Positions 50,604 through 59,109 of a DNA stretch of 64,000 nt are shown piece after piece (positions within the stretch are counted from its first letter, which is position 1; every line of letters begins with the position of its first letter). The stretch comes from Parvibaculaceae bacterium (lineage in GTDB: Bacteria; Pseudomonadota; Alphaproteobacteria; Parvibaculales; Parvibaculaceae). The notes under the pieces were generated by a model, which did no database searches, was not told the origin of the DNA, and worked only from the letters and a program-made list of their open reading frames with translations. Position numbers and translations under genes: made by a program. The DNA is taken from positions 1,302,001-1,366,000 of the forward strand of contig JAHBYJ010000001.1 of the NCBI GenBank assembly GCA_019636015.1. The letters run 5' to 3'.

Positions 50604-51350
50604 ATGTCCCGGGAAAAACAACGTCTCGACCTTGCCCTGGTCGAACGCGGCCTCGCGCCGACCCGTGCCCGCGCCCAAGGCGCGATAAGGGCGGGTCATG
50701 TGCGCATCGGCGGGAAAATCGCGGCGAAACCGTCTGACATGGTGAGCGACGCGGACGAGATCGAACTCGACGGTCTCGAGCATCCTTATGTCTCGCGCGG
50801 CGCGCTGAAACTCGTTCATGCGCTCGATACGTTCGGCCTCGATCCCTCGGGTGCCATATGCCTCGATCTCGGCGCCTCGACCGGCGGTTTCACGCAGGTG
50901 CTGCTTGCGCGCGGCGCGGCGAATGTCGTCGCTGTCGATGTCGGCCATGGCCAGCTCGCGAAGGAAATCGCTGCCGATCCGCGCGTGCGAGCCATCGAAG
51001 GGTTGAACGCGAAGGACGTCACGCGCGAGGCGGTGCCCGAACCTGTTTCCTTCATCGTGGCCGATCTGAGCTTCATCGGACTGCGAAAGGCACTGCCACC
51101 CTCGCTCGCGCTGGCGGAGCCCGGCGCAACGCTTGTGGCGCTGATCAAACCGCAATTCGAGGCGGGGCCGGAAAATGTCGGTAGGGGCGGGATCGTCCGC
51201 GACGAGGCGCTGCGGCGAAAGATTTGCGATGAAATCGCCGCCTGGCTCGAACATGAGGCTGGATGGCGCGTGCTTGGGCTGACGGAAAGCCCTATAGAGG
51301 GCGGTGACGGCAATGTGGAATTCCTGATCGCGGCGCGCCATGACAAGTGA
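50604..51350 (+). CDS. tlyA: TlyA-family rRNA 2'-O-methyltransferase
   Basis: A 248-residue protein. The N-terminal S4 RNA-binding domain (RLDLALVERGLAPTRARAQGAIRAGHVRIGG, about 6-65) is followed by a FtsJ-like Rossmann methylase: ICLDLGASTGGFTQVLLARGA is the SAM loop, then FIVADLSFIGLRKALP and 'ATLVALIKPQFEAGPENVG'. TlyA methylates ribose of 16S and/or 23S rRNA and affects capreomycin sensitivity. It lies 6 bp after dxs and overlaps the next methyltransferase gene by 11 bp, forming a dxs-tlyA-rlmD-like unit. Confidence 0.93.
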   Translation: MSREKQRLDLALVERGLAPTRARAQGAIRAGHVRIGGKIAAKPSDMVSDADEIELDGLEHPYVSRGALKLVHALDTFGLDPSGAICLDLGASTGGFTQVLLARGAANVVAVDVGHGQLAKEIAADPRVRAIEGLNAKDVTREAVPEPVSFIVADLSFIGLRKALPPSLALAEPGATLVALIKPQFEAGPENVGRGGIVRDEALRRKICDEIAAWLEHEAGWRVLGLTESPIEGGDGNVEFLIAARHDK

Positions 51351-52587
51351 CATCGATATCGAAATCGCCGCGCTCGGCGCGCAGGGCGACGGCCTGGCGG
51401 AAACGCCGGAGGGACCGCTCTATGTTCCTTATGTTCTGCCGGGCGAGCGGGTACGTGTAAGGCCGCTGGGCGAGGACAGGGCGGAGCTTCTCAAGATCCA
51501 CACGCCATCGCCGAAGCGTATCTCTGCAGCGTGCCGCCACTTCACACGCTGCGGCGGCTGCGCCATGCAGCATGCGGCTGCGGACTTCTACGCGGAATGG
51601 AAACAGGGGCTCGTGGGCGCGGCGCTGAAGGCACGCGGCATCGATGCGGAAATCGCGCCGCTGATCGGCGCGAAGCCGAAGAGCCGCCGCCGCGCCACCT
51701 TCGCCGCCACGCGCACGAAGAACGGCGCGACGCTCGGCTATTACATGCAGGGAACGCACAATATCGTGCCGCTGGTGGAATGCCCGCTCGTCGTGCCGGA
51801 AATCGAGGCGGCATTGCCCGCGCTCGCTTCCATCGCGGCATGCGGCCTGTCGCGCCGCTCGCGCGCTTCGCTACTCGTCACATCGACGCTTAACGGGCTC
51901 GATGTCTATGTAACGGGCGGCAAGCCGCTTGACGGGCCGCTGCGCGCCGAGTTGGGACGGGAAGCAGGCGCGGCCAATCTCGCGCGCCTTTCATGGAACG
52001 GCGAGATCGTGGCCGAGCGGCTGCCGCCGGAAATAAACTTGGCGGGCCTGCGCGTGGCGCTGCCGCCCGGCGGCTTCCTGCAGCCGACGGCGGATGGCGA
52101 GGCGGCGCTGACAAGGCTTGTCCGCGAAGGTATCGGCAAGGCGAAACGCATTGCCGATCTCTATGCCGGCTGCGGCACATTTGCCGCCGCTTTCGCGCAT
52201 GAGGCGACGGTCCATGCGGTGGAGGGCGAGAAGGCGGCGCTTGCCGCGCTCGACCGCGCCATCCGCTCGCAGGGGCCTGCGCTCGGGCTGAAGCCCGTGA
52301 CGACCGAAATGCGCGATCTGGCGCGGCGGCCCGTGCTGCGCTCAGAGCTCGAGAAATTCGATGCCATCGTCATCGATCCGCCGCGTGCCGGTGCATTGCC
52401 GCAGGCCGAAGAGATCGCGAATTCGCCGGTCCCTGTCGTCGCCTCGGTGTCGTGCAATCCAGCAACCTTCGCGCGCGATGCCCGCGCGCTGATCGATGGC
52501 GGATACAGGCTCGAGCGTGTGACGCCGGTCGACCAGTTCCTCTGGTCGCCGCATCTCGAAGTGGTGGGAATTTTCCGGCGCGGCTGA
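51340..52587 (+). CDS. RumA/TrmA-type RNA 5-methyluridine methyltransferase
   Basis: A 415-residue SAM enzyme. An N-terminal TRAM-like region (about 1-55) precedes the 4Fe-4S cysteines CRHFTRCGGCAMQH with a fourth Cys in LVECPLV. The SAM loop is IADLYAGCGTFAAAFA. The catalytic site is VIDPPRAGALPQ and VASVSCNPATFARDARAL (nucleophile Cys). It methylates C5 of a uridine in 23S rRNA or tRNA; which one cannot be judged here. It overlaps tlyA and ends 4 bp from the convergent membrane-protein gene. Confidence 0.92.
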   Translation: MTSDIDIEIAALGAQGDGLAETPEGPLYVPYVLPGERVRVRPLGEDRAELLKIHTPSPKRISAACRHFTRCGGCAMQHAAADFYAEWKQGLVGAALKARGIDAEIAPLIGAKPKSRRRATFAATRTKNGATLGYYMQGTHNIVPLVECPLVVPEIEAALPALASIAACGLSRRSRASLLVTSTLNGLDVYVTGGKPLDGPLRAELGREAGAANLARLSWNGEIVAERLPPEINLAGLRVALPPGGFLQPTADGEAALTRLVREGIGKAKRIADLYAGCGTFAAAFAHEATVHAVEGEKAALAALDRAIRSQGPALGLKPVTTEMRDLARRPVLRSELEKFDAIVIDPPRAGALPQAEEIANSPVPVVASVSCNPATFARDARALIDGGYRLERVTPVDQFLWSPHLEVVGIFRRG

Positions 52588-52591
52588 AGCG

Positions 52592-53110
52592 TCAGACCGG
52601 CCGTTGAATATGCGCGCGCGCCGCGGCAATCACGTCCTCGGGCTTCGCGTCCAGCGTCGAGAGCCGGATCGCGATTTCCTGCGGCGAGATCGCCGTCCAG
52701 CAGCGATACATGTAACGCGCGACAAGGCCGGTCGCCGGCGGGTTCTCGACCGCACTGTCGAGCGGCCGGCGCAGCGCGATGCGCAACTCCGCATTGCGGA
52801 TCATCCGGACATAACGCTCGAAAAGGCGCACATCGGAAATCGCATTCCAGGGGAGGAGCCCGAGCCGGTCGATCAGGATGCCGGCAGGCGTGATTGCCAT
52901 GGCGCGGCGCTCGCGCGCGACATAGGGCCAGTGATAGATGGCGACCGCAACCGCGGCGAGCGCGAGGAGCAGGGAAATCAGCGGCGCGCGCGGCACGCCG
53001 AAGATCGCGAGCGCGCCCGCGGCGAGTACGGCGCTGTAGACGATGCTTTCGCCCTTGGACTTCAGGTAATGCGCGGTGAGATAGTCGCCTGCCTTGCCGG
53101 CGTCACTCAT
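52592..53110 (-). CDS. membrane protein with PH-like cytoplasmic domain, unknown function
   Basis: A 172-residue protein: a short helix, two close hydrophobic segments ([39 protein letters not shown]), then a soluble beta-rich domain ([30 protein letters not shown]) resembling bacterial PH-like domains in YdbS/DUF304 proteins. The start at 53110 has GGGAGAAAG and overlaps the aroC stop by 8 bp, so it is co-translated with aroC. Function is unknown; conserved linkage to aroC is worth noting. Confidence 0.78.
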   Translation of the reverse strand: MSDAGKAGDYLTAHYLKSKGESIVYSAVLAAGALAIFGVPRAPLISLLLALAAVAVAIYHWPYVARERRAMAITPAGILIDRLGLLPWNAISDVRLFERYVRMIRNAELRIALRRPLDSAVENPPATGLVARYMYRCWTAISPQEIAIRLSTLDAKPEDVIAAARAHIQRPV

Positions 53111-54200
53111 TGCAGCTTTCTCCCATCTGGCCACGATGGCGGAGCAGATGGTCGGCAAGGACGCAGGCCATCATCGCCTCGCCCACCGGCACGGCGCGAA
53201 TGCCGACGCAGGGGTCGTGGCGGCCCTTGGTGACGATCTCCGTATCTTCGCCGCTTTTGGTCACGGTCTTGCGCGGCGAGAGGATGGAGGAGGTGGGCTT
53301 CACCGCGAAGCGCACGACAACATCCTGTCCCGTCGAAATGCCGCCGAGAATGCCGCCTGCATGGTTCGACGAAAAGCCGAGCCCGTGATTGGTGGACTGC
53401 ATCTCGTCGGCATTTTCTTCGCCGGAAAGCGCGGCGGCTGCAAAGCCATCGCCGATCTCCACGCCCTTCACCGCATTGATGCTCATCATCGCAGCCGCGA
53501 GATCGGCATCGAGCTTGCCATAGATGGGCGCGCCAAGACCGGCGGGAACGCCGGAGGCGACGACCTCGATCACCGCGCCGCAGGACGACCCGCTCTTGCG
53601 CACGCCATCGAGATAGGTTTCCCACTCGGCGGCGGCTTTCGCATCCGGACACCAGAAGGGATTGTTCTCCGTCTCTTCCCAGTCCCAGTTCGCACGGTCG
53701 ATCTTGTGCGGCCCCATCTGCACCAGCGCGCCGCGAATGGCGATGCCGGTGCCGAGGATCGCGCGCGCCACGGCACCGGCGGCGACACGCGCCGCCGTTT
53801 CCCGCGCGGAGGAGCGTCCGCCGCCGCGATGGTCGCGAATGCCGTATTTCGAGAAATAGGTGAAGTCCGCATGGCCCGGCCGGAACTTCTCGACAATGTC
53901 GCCATAGTCCTTCGAGCGCTGATCGACATTCTCGATCATCAGCGAGATCGGCGTACCGGTCGTGAGTTCCACGCCGTCCTCGACGAAGGTGCCGGACAGG
54001 ATCTTCACCTCGTCGGGCTCGCGCCGCTGCGTGGTGAAGCGCGACTGGCCGGGGCGGCGGCGGTCGAGCCAATGCTGGACGTATTCCGCCTTGAGCGCGA
54101 GGCGCGGCGGCGTGCCGTCGACCACGCAGCCGAGCGCCGGCCCGTGGCTCTCGCCCCAGGTCGTGACACGGAAGAGATGGCCGAACGTGTTGTGCGACAT
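53103..54200 (-). CDS. aroC: chorismate synthase
   Basis: A 365-residue enzyme making chorismate from EPSP with reduced FMN, the last step of the shikimate pathway. '[23 protein letters not shown]' is signature 1. '[30 protein letters not shown]' is signature 2 with FMN and EPSP contacts. '[24 protein letters not shown]' is signature 3. Length is normal. It lies 69 bp downstream of fabI on the same strand, an arrangement common in Hyphomicrobiales. Confidence 0.96.
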   Translation of the reverse strand: MSHNTFGHLFRVTTWGESHGPALGCVVDGTPPRLALKAEYVQHWLDRRRPGQSRFTTQRREPDEVKILSGTFVEDGVELTTGTPISLMIENVDQRSKDYGDIVEKFRPGHADFTYFSKYGIRDHRGGGRSSARETAARVAAGAVARAILGTGIAIRGALVQMGPHKIDRANWDWEETENNPFWCPDAKAAAEWETYLDGVRKSGSSCGAVIEVVASGVPAGLGAPIYGKLDADLAAAMMSINAVKGVEIGDGFAAAALSGEENADEMQSTNHGLGFSSNHAGGILGGISTGQDVVVRFAVKPTSSILSPRKTVTKSGEDTEIVTKGRHDPCVGIRAVPVGEAMMACVLADHLLRHRGQMGESCNE

Positions 54201-54269
54201 CCTGTTAGCCCGGTCCCGAGGGACCTTCGTTACGCGGTGAACCGGCGGGCGGAAAAGGCGCGGGTTGCG

Positions 54270-55109
54270 TCAGACGATACTCATGTCCGGCGCGTCCTCG
54301 GCCTTCATGCCGACGACATGATAGCCCGCATCGACGTGGTGTACCTCGCCCGTCACGCCCGAGCCGAGATCGGAGAGAAGATAGAGCGCGGTATTGCCCA
54401 CTTCCTCGATGCTCACGGTGCGCTTCAGCGGCGAGTTGAGTTCGTTCCACTTCAGGATGTAGCGGAAATCGCCGATGCCCGAAGCGGCAAGCGTCTTGAT
54501 CGGTCCGGCCGAGACGGCATTGACGCGGATATTGTTGCGGCCGAGATCGACCGCCAGATAGCGCACGCTGGCCTCAAGCGCGGCCTTGGCGACGCCCATG
54601 ACGTTGTAATGCGGGATGACCTTTTCCGAACCGTAATAGGTGAGCGTCACGACCGAGCCGCCATTCGTCATCAGCTTCTCGGCGCGCTGGCAGAGCGCGG
54701 CAAGCGAGTAGCAGGAAATGGCCATCGAGGCGGTGAAATTGCCGAGCGTCGTGTCGACATAGCGCCCGTCGAGTTCTTCCTTGTTGGAATAGGCAATGGC
54801 GTGGACGAGGAAATCGAGCTGTCCCCATTCCTTCTTGAGACGCTCGAACACGGCATCCATGCTCGCCGCATCCGTCACGTCGCAGGGCATGACGAGCGAG
54901 GAGCCGACCGATTCCGCCAGCGGCGTTACGCGCTTCTGCAGCGCCTCGCCCTGAAAGGTGAAGGCGAGTTCGGCGCCCTGATTGGCGCAGGCCTTGGCGA
55001 TGCCCCAGGCGATCGAACGGTTATTGGCGACGCCCATGATGAGGCCGCGCTTGCCCTGCATCAGGTTGCCCTTGAGCTCAGGGCCCGTGCTGGTGGTGGC
55101 TTCGCTCAT
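54270..55109 (-). CDS. fabI: enoyl-[acyl-carrier-protein] reductase (NADH)
   Basis: A 279-residue SDR-type enoyl reductase: the cofactor region GLIMGVANNRSIAWGIAKA is diagnostic of FabI, and the catalytic pair lies in HYNVMGVAKAALEASVRYLA (Tyr-x6-Lys). Further blocks are 'VNAVSAGPIKTLAASGIGDFRYIL' and the C-terminal GEVHHVDAGYHVVGM. It completes each fatty-acid elongation round and is the triclosan/isoniazid-type target. The 15-residue N-terminal extension (SEATTSTGPELKGN) is unremarkable. Confidence 0.95.
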   Translation of the reverse strand: MSEATTSTGPELKGNLMQGKRGLIMGVANNRSIAWGIAKACANQGAELAFTFQGEALQKRVTPLAESVGSSLVMPCDVTDAASMDAVFERLKKEWGQLDFLVHAIAYSNKEELDGRYVDTTLGNFTASMAISCYSLAALCQRAEKLMTNGGSVVTLTYYGSEKVIPHYNVMGVAKAALEASVRYLAVDLGRNNIRVNAVSAGPIKTLAASGIGDFRYILKWNELNSPLKRTVSIEEVGNTALYLLSDLGSGVTGEVHHVDAGYHVVGMKAEDAPDMSIV

Positions 55110-55248
55110 CCTGTCTCCGTCGATTCTGCCTAGGCTTGCGCCGGTCGAAAATAGTGCCGCATCCTACACAAAAGCCTTGGACCGTCTAACAAAAAAACCC
55201 TCTCGATTCAGGGGCTTGCGATCACGATTCACGACGGAATGCGACAGA

Positions 55249-56118
55249 TCAGAAACCGGAAAATCCCTTGCGCGGATTGTGCTTGCGGCCTTCGGCCCAG
55301 CTTGCGGCGAAATCCTTCAGCGCCTCGTCTGCCCGATCTGGAAGGACGATGGAAAGGGTCACATATTGATCCCCGGCACGGCCCTCCGGTCCTTTGAGCC
55401 CTTTGCCGCGTAACCGGAGCCGCGAGCCGGTGTTGGAGCCAGCCGGCACCGCGAGCGTGACGAGGCCCGAGACGGTGGGCACATCCACTTTCGCGCCGAG
55501 CACGGCTTCGGGAAGCGTCACGGGCAAGGTCAGGTGGATGTCGTCGCCCCTGCGTTCGAACAGCGGATGGGGCTCGACCTCGATGGTGACGAGCGCATCG
55601 CCTGCTTCGGCGCCGCCCTGGCCCTCGCCGCCTTGTCCCTTGAGCCTGACCTGCCTGCCGCTTTCAATGCCTGGCGGCACGGCGACATCGACCATCCGCC
55701 CGCCATCGAGCCGCACGCGCTTCGTCGCGCCATTCGCCGCATCGAGGAAGGTCACCGACAGGCGGTAGCTGCGGTCGTCGCCGCGCGCGCGGAAGACGCG
55801 CTTGCCGGCGCTGCGGATACCCTCGAAAAGCTCGCTGAACAGATCGTCGGCCGGGGCATCTGCGGCAGGTTCCGGCGCGGCATGAAACGCACGCTTGCGC
55901 GCGGCGGCGGCAAGGCGTTCGGCTTCGAACCGGCGGCGGCCTGCTTCGTCCTTGAGCTGGTTATAGGCGGCGGTCACTTCCTGAAAGCGCACATGCTGCG
56001 CCGCTGACGAATTCTGCGCATCGGGATGAAGCTGCTTCGCAAGTTTGCGATAGGCAGCCTTCACCTCGGCATTGCCGGCGCCGGGATGCAGTCCGAGAAT
56101 TTCGTAAGGGTCCCGCAC
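55249..56118 (-). CDS. DnaJ-class co-chaperone without zinc finger (CbpA-like)
   Basis: A 289-residue J-protein. The J-domain (about 3-68, YEILGLHPGAGNAEVKAAYRKLAKQLHPD) keeps the HPD tripeptide. A linker of about 45 residues and a DnaJ C-terminal peptide-binding domain follow ('YRLSVTFLDAANGATKRVRLDGGRMVDVAVPPGIESGRQVRLKGQG'; 'LPEAVLGAKVDVPTVSGLVTLAVPAGSN'). The CxxCxGxG zinc repeats are absent, as in CbpA. It stimulates Hsp70 ATPase and delivers clients. In many Hyphomicrobiales this gene lies beside fabI and pdxH, as here. Confidence 0.9.
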   Translation of the reverse strand: MRDPYEILGLHPGAGNAEVKAAYRKLAKQLHPDAQNSSAAQHVRFQEVTAAYNQLKDEAGRRRFEAERLAAAARKRAFHAAPEPAADAPADDLFSELFEGIRSAGKRVFRARGDDRSYRLSVTFLDAANGATKRVRLDGGRMVDVAVPPGIESGRQVRLKGQGGEGQGGAEAGDALVTIEVEPHPLFERRGDDIHLTLPVTLPEAVLGAKVDVPTVSGLVTLAVPAGSNTGSRLRLRGKGLKGPEGRAGDQYVTLSIVLPDRADEALKDFAASWAEGRKHNPRKGFSGF

Positions 56119-56177
56119 GGGCCGCCGCTCCTGAATTGAACAGGGAGCCAGTCTAGGCGGGCGCGCATACGAATTGG

Positions 56178-56882
56178 TTAAGGCGCCGTACCCTGCATTG
56201 TGTCGATTTCGGCTGGTGCAGGGGGCGGCGCGGTCACGGAAAGCGGCGCATCCGCCTCGCTCGGCGCAGGCGGGCCAGGCAGGCTCGGCACCAGTTCCGT
56301 TAATCTCTTGAGAGCCCGCTCATGGCCTGTCTGGGCCGCCAGCGCATACCAGGCAAGGGCGCGCGCCGGATCTTCATCGACGCCGAGGCCACGCTCGTAC
56401 AGCACGCCGAGATTGTAGCGCGCTGCAGGCACGCCGGCGATGGCGGCGGCATGGAACCAGAAGGAGGCAGTCTTGTAATCCTGCGCCGTGCCCTCGCCGT
56501 TGAGATGCATGAAGGCGGCATTCACCTGTGCGGAGACGAGGCCGGCGCGTCCGGCCCGCTCGAAGAAATAAAGCGCGCGAGGGGCGTCTTTCTGCACGCC
56601 TTTTCCTTCGCGGAGGAGGAGGGCGACGTTGCGCATGGCGGCGAGATCGTTGTCCTGCGCGATCGGCAGCCAGATATCGAAGGCGCGGGAGAAGTCGCCG
56701 CTGTCGTAAGCGGCAAGGCCCTCGTTGAAGCGCTCGGCATTCTCGGCGACGGAGGGCCGCTCCTGCTCCATCAGGTCGCGGACGGAGGCGCCCTGCGCCG
56801 CCGCGGGCGCCGCGAACAAGAGCGCGGCGCCGAGCGGCGCGGCAATGCAAACGGCCAGAAGGCCGGACCGTAGAAGTGTCAT
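56178..56882 (-). CDS. secreted Sel1-like repeat protein
   Basis: A 234-residue protein with a signal peptide (LLAVCIAAPLGAALLFAAPAAAQ). Sel1/TPR-like repeats follow: 'ERFNEGLAAYDSGDFSRAFDIWLPIAQDND', AAMRNVALLLREGKGVQKDAPRALYFFERAGRAG, 'AQVNAAFMHLNGEGTAQDYKTASFWFHAAAIAG' and 'AARYNLGVLYERGLGVDEDPARALAWYALAAQTG'. A Pro-rich tail ends it. Such proteins scaffold periplasmic complexes. The start at 56882 is chosen for the signal peptide. It lies between a glycine-zipper lipoprotein and the DnaJ-like gene on the same strand. Confidence 0.88.
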   Translation of the reverse strand: MTLLRSGLLAVCIAAPLGAALLFAAPAAAQGASVRDLMEQERPSVAENAERFNEGLAAYDSGDFSRAFDIWLPIAQDNDLAAMRNVALLLREGKGVQKDAPRALYFFERAGRAGLVSAQVNAAFMHLNGEGTAQDYKTASFWFHAAAIAGVPAARYNLGVLYERGLGVDEDPARALAWYALAAQTGHERALKRLTELVPSLPGPPAPSEADAPLSVTAPPPAPAEIDTMQGTAP

Positions 56883-56913
56883 GTTCGCCGGTCCGCCCCT
56901 TGTCGTGTGTGCT

Positions 56914-57402
56914 CTAGTTCCTGATCTGCCAGGATCCGTCCGGCTGACGGCAGGCCGTACCATGCGCCTGCTGGCTGCGTCCGTCGATATAAACCGTCTG
57001 GGTATATTCGCGGCAAGTCAGATTGTTCTGCTGATAGGCCGCCTGCGGCGTTACCGTACCATAATGGCCGGAATCCGGATTGCGCCACTGGACGGGCTGG
57101 CCGCTTCGGCCACTCTCGAGCGCATTGTAGGTGGTCTGGCCCATATAGGCCTGATCGGCCCGGTCGAGCGATTTGCCGATCTCGCTGCCGATCAGCGCGC
57201 CGAGCAGAACGCCCGCGCCCGTGGCCCAGAGGCGGCCCGTGCCGCCGCCGATCGCCTGACCGGCAAGACCGCCGGCAACCGCGCCGCCGACCGTGCCGAC
57301 CGTCTGCTTGTTCATGCCGCCACCGCCGCCATAGGCGCTCTGGTCGCAGGCGGCGAGACCGAGGGCAATGGCGCCAATAGCTATTCCCTTAACCAATTTC
57401 AT
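56914..57402 (-). CDS. RT0821/Lpp0805-type surface lipoprotein with glycine zipper
   Basis: A 162-residue lipoprotein: signal with lipobox LAAC (Cys19), then a Gly-rich zipper (TVGTVGGAVAGGLAGQAIGGGTGRLWATGAGVLLGALIGSEIG, about 35-77). A C-terminal domain has 'QPVQWRNPDSGHYGTVTPQ' and 'CREYTQTVYIDGRSQQAHGTACRQPDGSW'. This is the rickettsial 17-kDa-antigen / RT0821-like pattern, found in the outer membrane. Two Cys in the C-terminal domain may pair. It is divergent from pdxH with 136 bp between starts. Confidence 0.9.
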   Translation of the reverse strand: MKLVKGIAIGAIALGLAACDQSAYGGGGGMNKQTVGTVGGAVAGGLAGQAIGGGTGRLWATGAGVLLGALIGSEIGKSLDRADQAYMGQTTYNALESGRSGQPVQWRNPDSGHYGTVTPQAAYQQNNLTCREYTQTVYIDGRSQQAHGTACRQPDGSWQIRN

Positions 57403-57538
57403 TTTGTCCGATCCTGTGCTTTGTCGCCCCCAAGCGATAAGACTGAACTATATAAGATCGGGATTGTGGCAAGATTTGAGCGGTAAATAAGCGCGGAAGC
57501 CGCAGAAAACCGCCGTTTTCTGGCGTTTTCGGAACCGG

Positions 57539-58174
57539 ATGGACGAGATGGGCGAGGCGGGTACAGAAGCGGAAGACGCGACGATTTTCGGGAGGGAAGA
57601 GCCGATTGCGCTGTTCCACGAATGGATGGAACTCGCCCGCGCGAAAGAACCGGAAGACGCCAACGCCATGGCGCTCGCGACGGCGGATGGGCAGGGCTAT
57701 CCCGATGTCCGCATGGTGCTGCTGAAGGGCGCGGATGAGGCGGGCTTCGTCTTCTATACCAATCTGGAAAGCGCCAAGGGTCAGGAATTGAAGGAGAACC
57801 CCTCGGCAGCCCTGTGCTTTCACTGGAAGAGCCTGCGCCGCCAGATCCGGGTGCGCGGCCACATTACGCCGGTGAGCGAGGCGGAGGCGGACGCCTATTT
57901 CGCCTCCCGCGCGCGGGATAGCCAGATCGGCGCCTGGGCCTCCAAACAGTCGCGCCCGCTCGAAAGCCGCTTCGCGCTTGAGAAGCAGGTGGCCGTCTTC
58001 GCGGCGAAATTCGGCCTCGGCAAGGTGCCGCGCCCGCCCCATTGGTCGGGCTTCCGGCTGGCACCGCTGCGTATCGAATTCTGGCGCGACCGGCCTTTCC
58101 GCCTGCATGACCGTCTTGTCTTCGAACGGGAGTCCCTTGGAGCGCCATGGCGAACCGAAAGGCTCTTTCCGTGA
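57539..58174 (+). CDS. pdxH: pyridoxamine/pyridoxine 5'-phosphate oxidase
   Basis: A 211-residue FMN enzyme making PLP. '[44 protein letters not shown]', '[25 protein letters not shown]', '[22 protein letters not shown]' and '[30 protein letters not shown]' are the ordered PdxH blocks including the C-terminal PLP site. This separates it from the PNPOx-like gene at 9770. Its 3' end overlaps the cation-efflux gene by 28 bp. Confidence 0.95.
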   Translation: MDEMGEAGTEAEDATIFGREEPIALFHEWMELARAKEPEDANAMALATADGQGYPDVRMVLLKGADEAGFVFYTNLESAKGQELKENPSAALCFHWKSLRRQIRVRGHITPVSEAEADAYFASRARDSQIGAWASKQSRPLESRFALEKQVAVFAAKFGLGKVPRPPHWSGFRLAPLRIEFWRDRPFRLHDRLVFERESLGAPWRTERLFP

Positions 58175-59094
58175 CTGCAGCCGTTCCCGCAAACGGCAAT
58201 GGCGCAGCCGACCGGTTGATGCTGCGGGCAACGCTCGCAGCCGTCTGCGTCGCCGTGATCCTGGTGACGCTCAAGGCCGCGGTCTTCTGGATGACGGGCT
58301 CGGTCGCCATGCTGGGCACGCTGATGGACTCGCTGCTCGACGGTGCTGCCTCGCTTCTCAATCTCGTCGCGGTGCGCGCCTCCCTGATGCCGCCCGACAA
58401 GGAACATCGCTTCGGCCACGGCAAGGCAGAGGCGCTGGCGGGGCTTGGCCAGGCGATCTTCATTTTCGGGTCGGCCGGCTATCTCGTCTATGAGAGCGTG
58501 TCGCGGCTGATCGAGCCGAGGCCGGTCGCCTCGACCGATGCGGGCATCGCGGTGGTGATCGTCGCCATATTGCTCACGCTTGCCCTTGTTGCCTATCAGC
58601 GCCGCGTGGTGCGCGAAACGGGTTCGCTTGCCATTGAGGCGGACTCGATTCACTACCGCGGCGACCTTTTCATGAACCTCTCGGTGATCGCCGCGCTGGT
58701 GCTCTCCGGTTATTTCGGCCTGCATCGCGCAGACGCCGTCTTTGGTCTCGTCATCGCGGGGCTCATCGGCTGGAGCGCAGGCAGGATCGTGATGAACTCG
58801 CTCGACCAGCTGATGGACCGCGAATTCACGGACGAGGAACGGCAGCGCATCATGCACATTGCTCATTCCCGCAAGGAAGTGCTGAACCTGCACGACCTGA
58901 AGACGCGGCGCTCCGGCATCTACAGCTTCATCCAGTTCCATATCGAACTCGACGGCGCCATGTCGCTCCATGACGCGCATGAAATAACGGATGCGGTGGA
59001 GCGGGAGGTGCGTGAAGCTTTCCCGGGCTCCGAAGTCATCATCCATCAGGACCCTGCGGGCGCCGAGAAACTCTCGAAGTTCCAGTTGAGCTGA
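58147..59094 (+). CDS. cation diffusion facilitator (FieF/ZitB-like)
   Basis: A 315-residue inner-membrane metal exporter. About six helices include the metal-site residues: [19 protein letters not shown] in TM2 (D-x3-D) and '[19 protein letters not shown]' in TM5 (H-x3-D). '[17 protein letters not shown]' is the conserved loop. A cytoplasmic CDF dimerisation domain ends the chain ([38 protein letters not shown]). The His/Asp set suits zinc or iron. It is translationally coupled to pdxH by a 28-bp overlap. Confidence 0.92.
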   Translation: MANRKALSVTAAVPANGNGAADRLMLRATLAAVCVAVILVTLKAAVFWMTGSVAMLGTLMDSLLDGAASLLNLVAVRASLMPPDKEHRFGHGKAEALAGLGQAIFIFGSAGYLVYESVSRLIEPRPVASTDAGIAVVIVAILLTLALVAYQRRVVRETGSLAIEADSIHYRGDLFMNLSVIAALVLSGYFGLHRADAVFGLVIAGLIGWSAGRIVMNSLDQLMDREFTDEERQRIMHIAHSRKEVLNLHDLKTRRSGIYSFIQFHIELDGAMSLHDAHEITDAVEREVREAFPGSEVIIHQDPAGAEKLSKFQLS

Positions 59095-59109
59095 AGGGAA
59101 TTGCACCGC

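Noticed and set aside
48567..51353. 928-codon minus-strand frame
   Set aside because: Antisense to dxs and tlyA; long only because of GC-rich codon bias.
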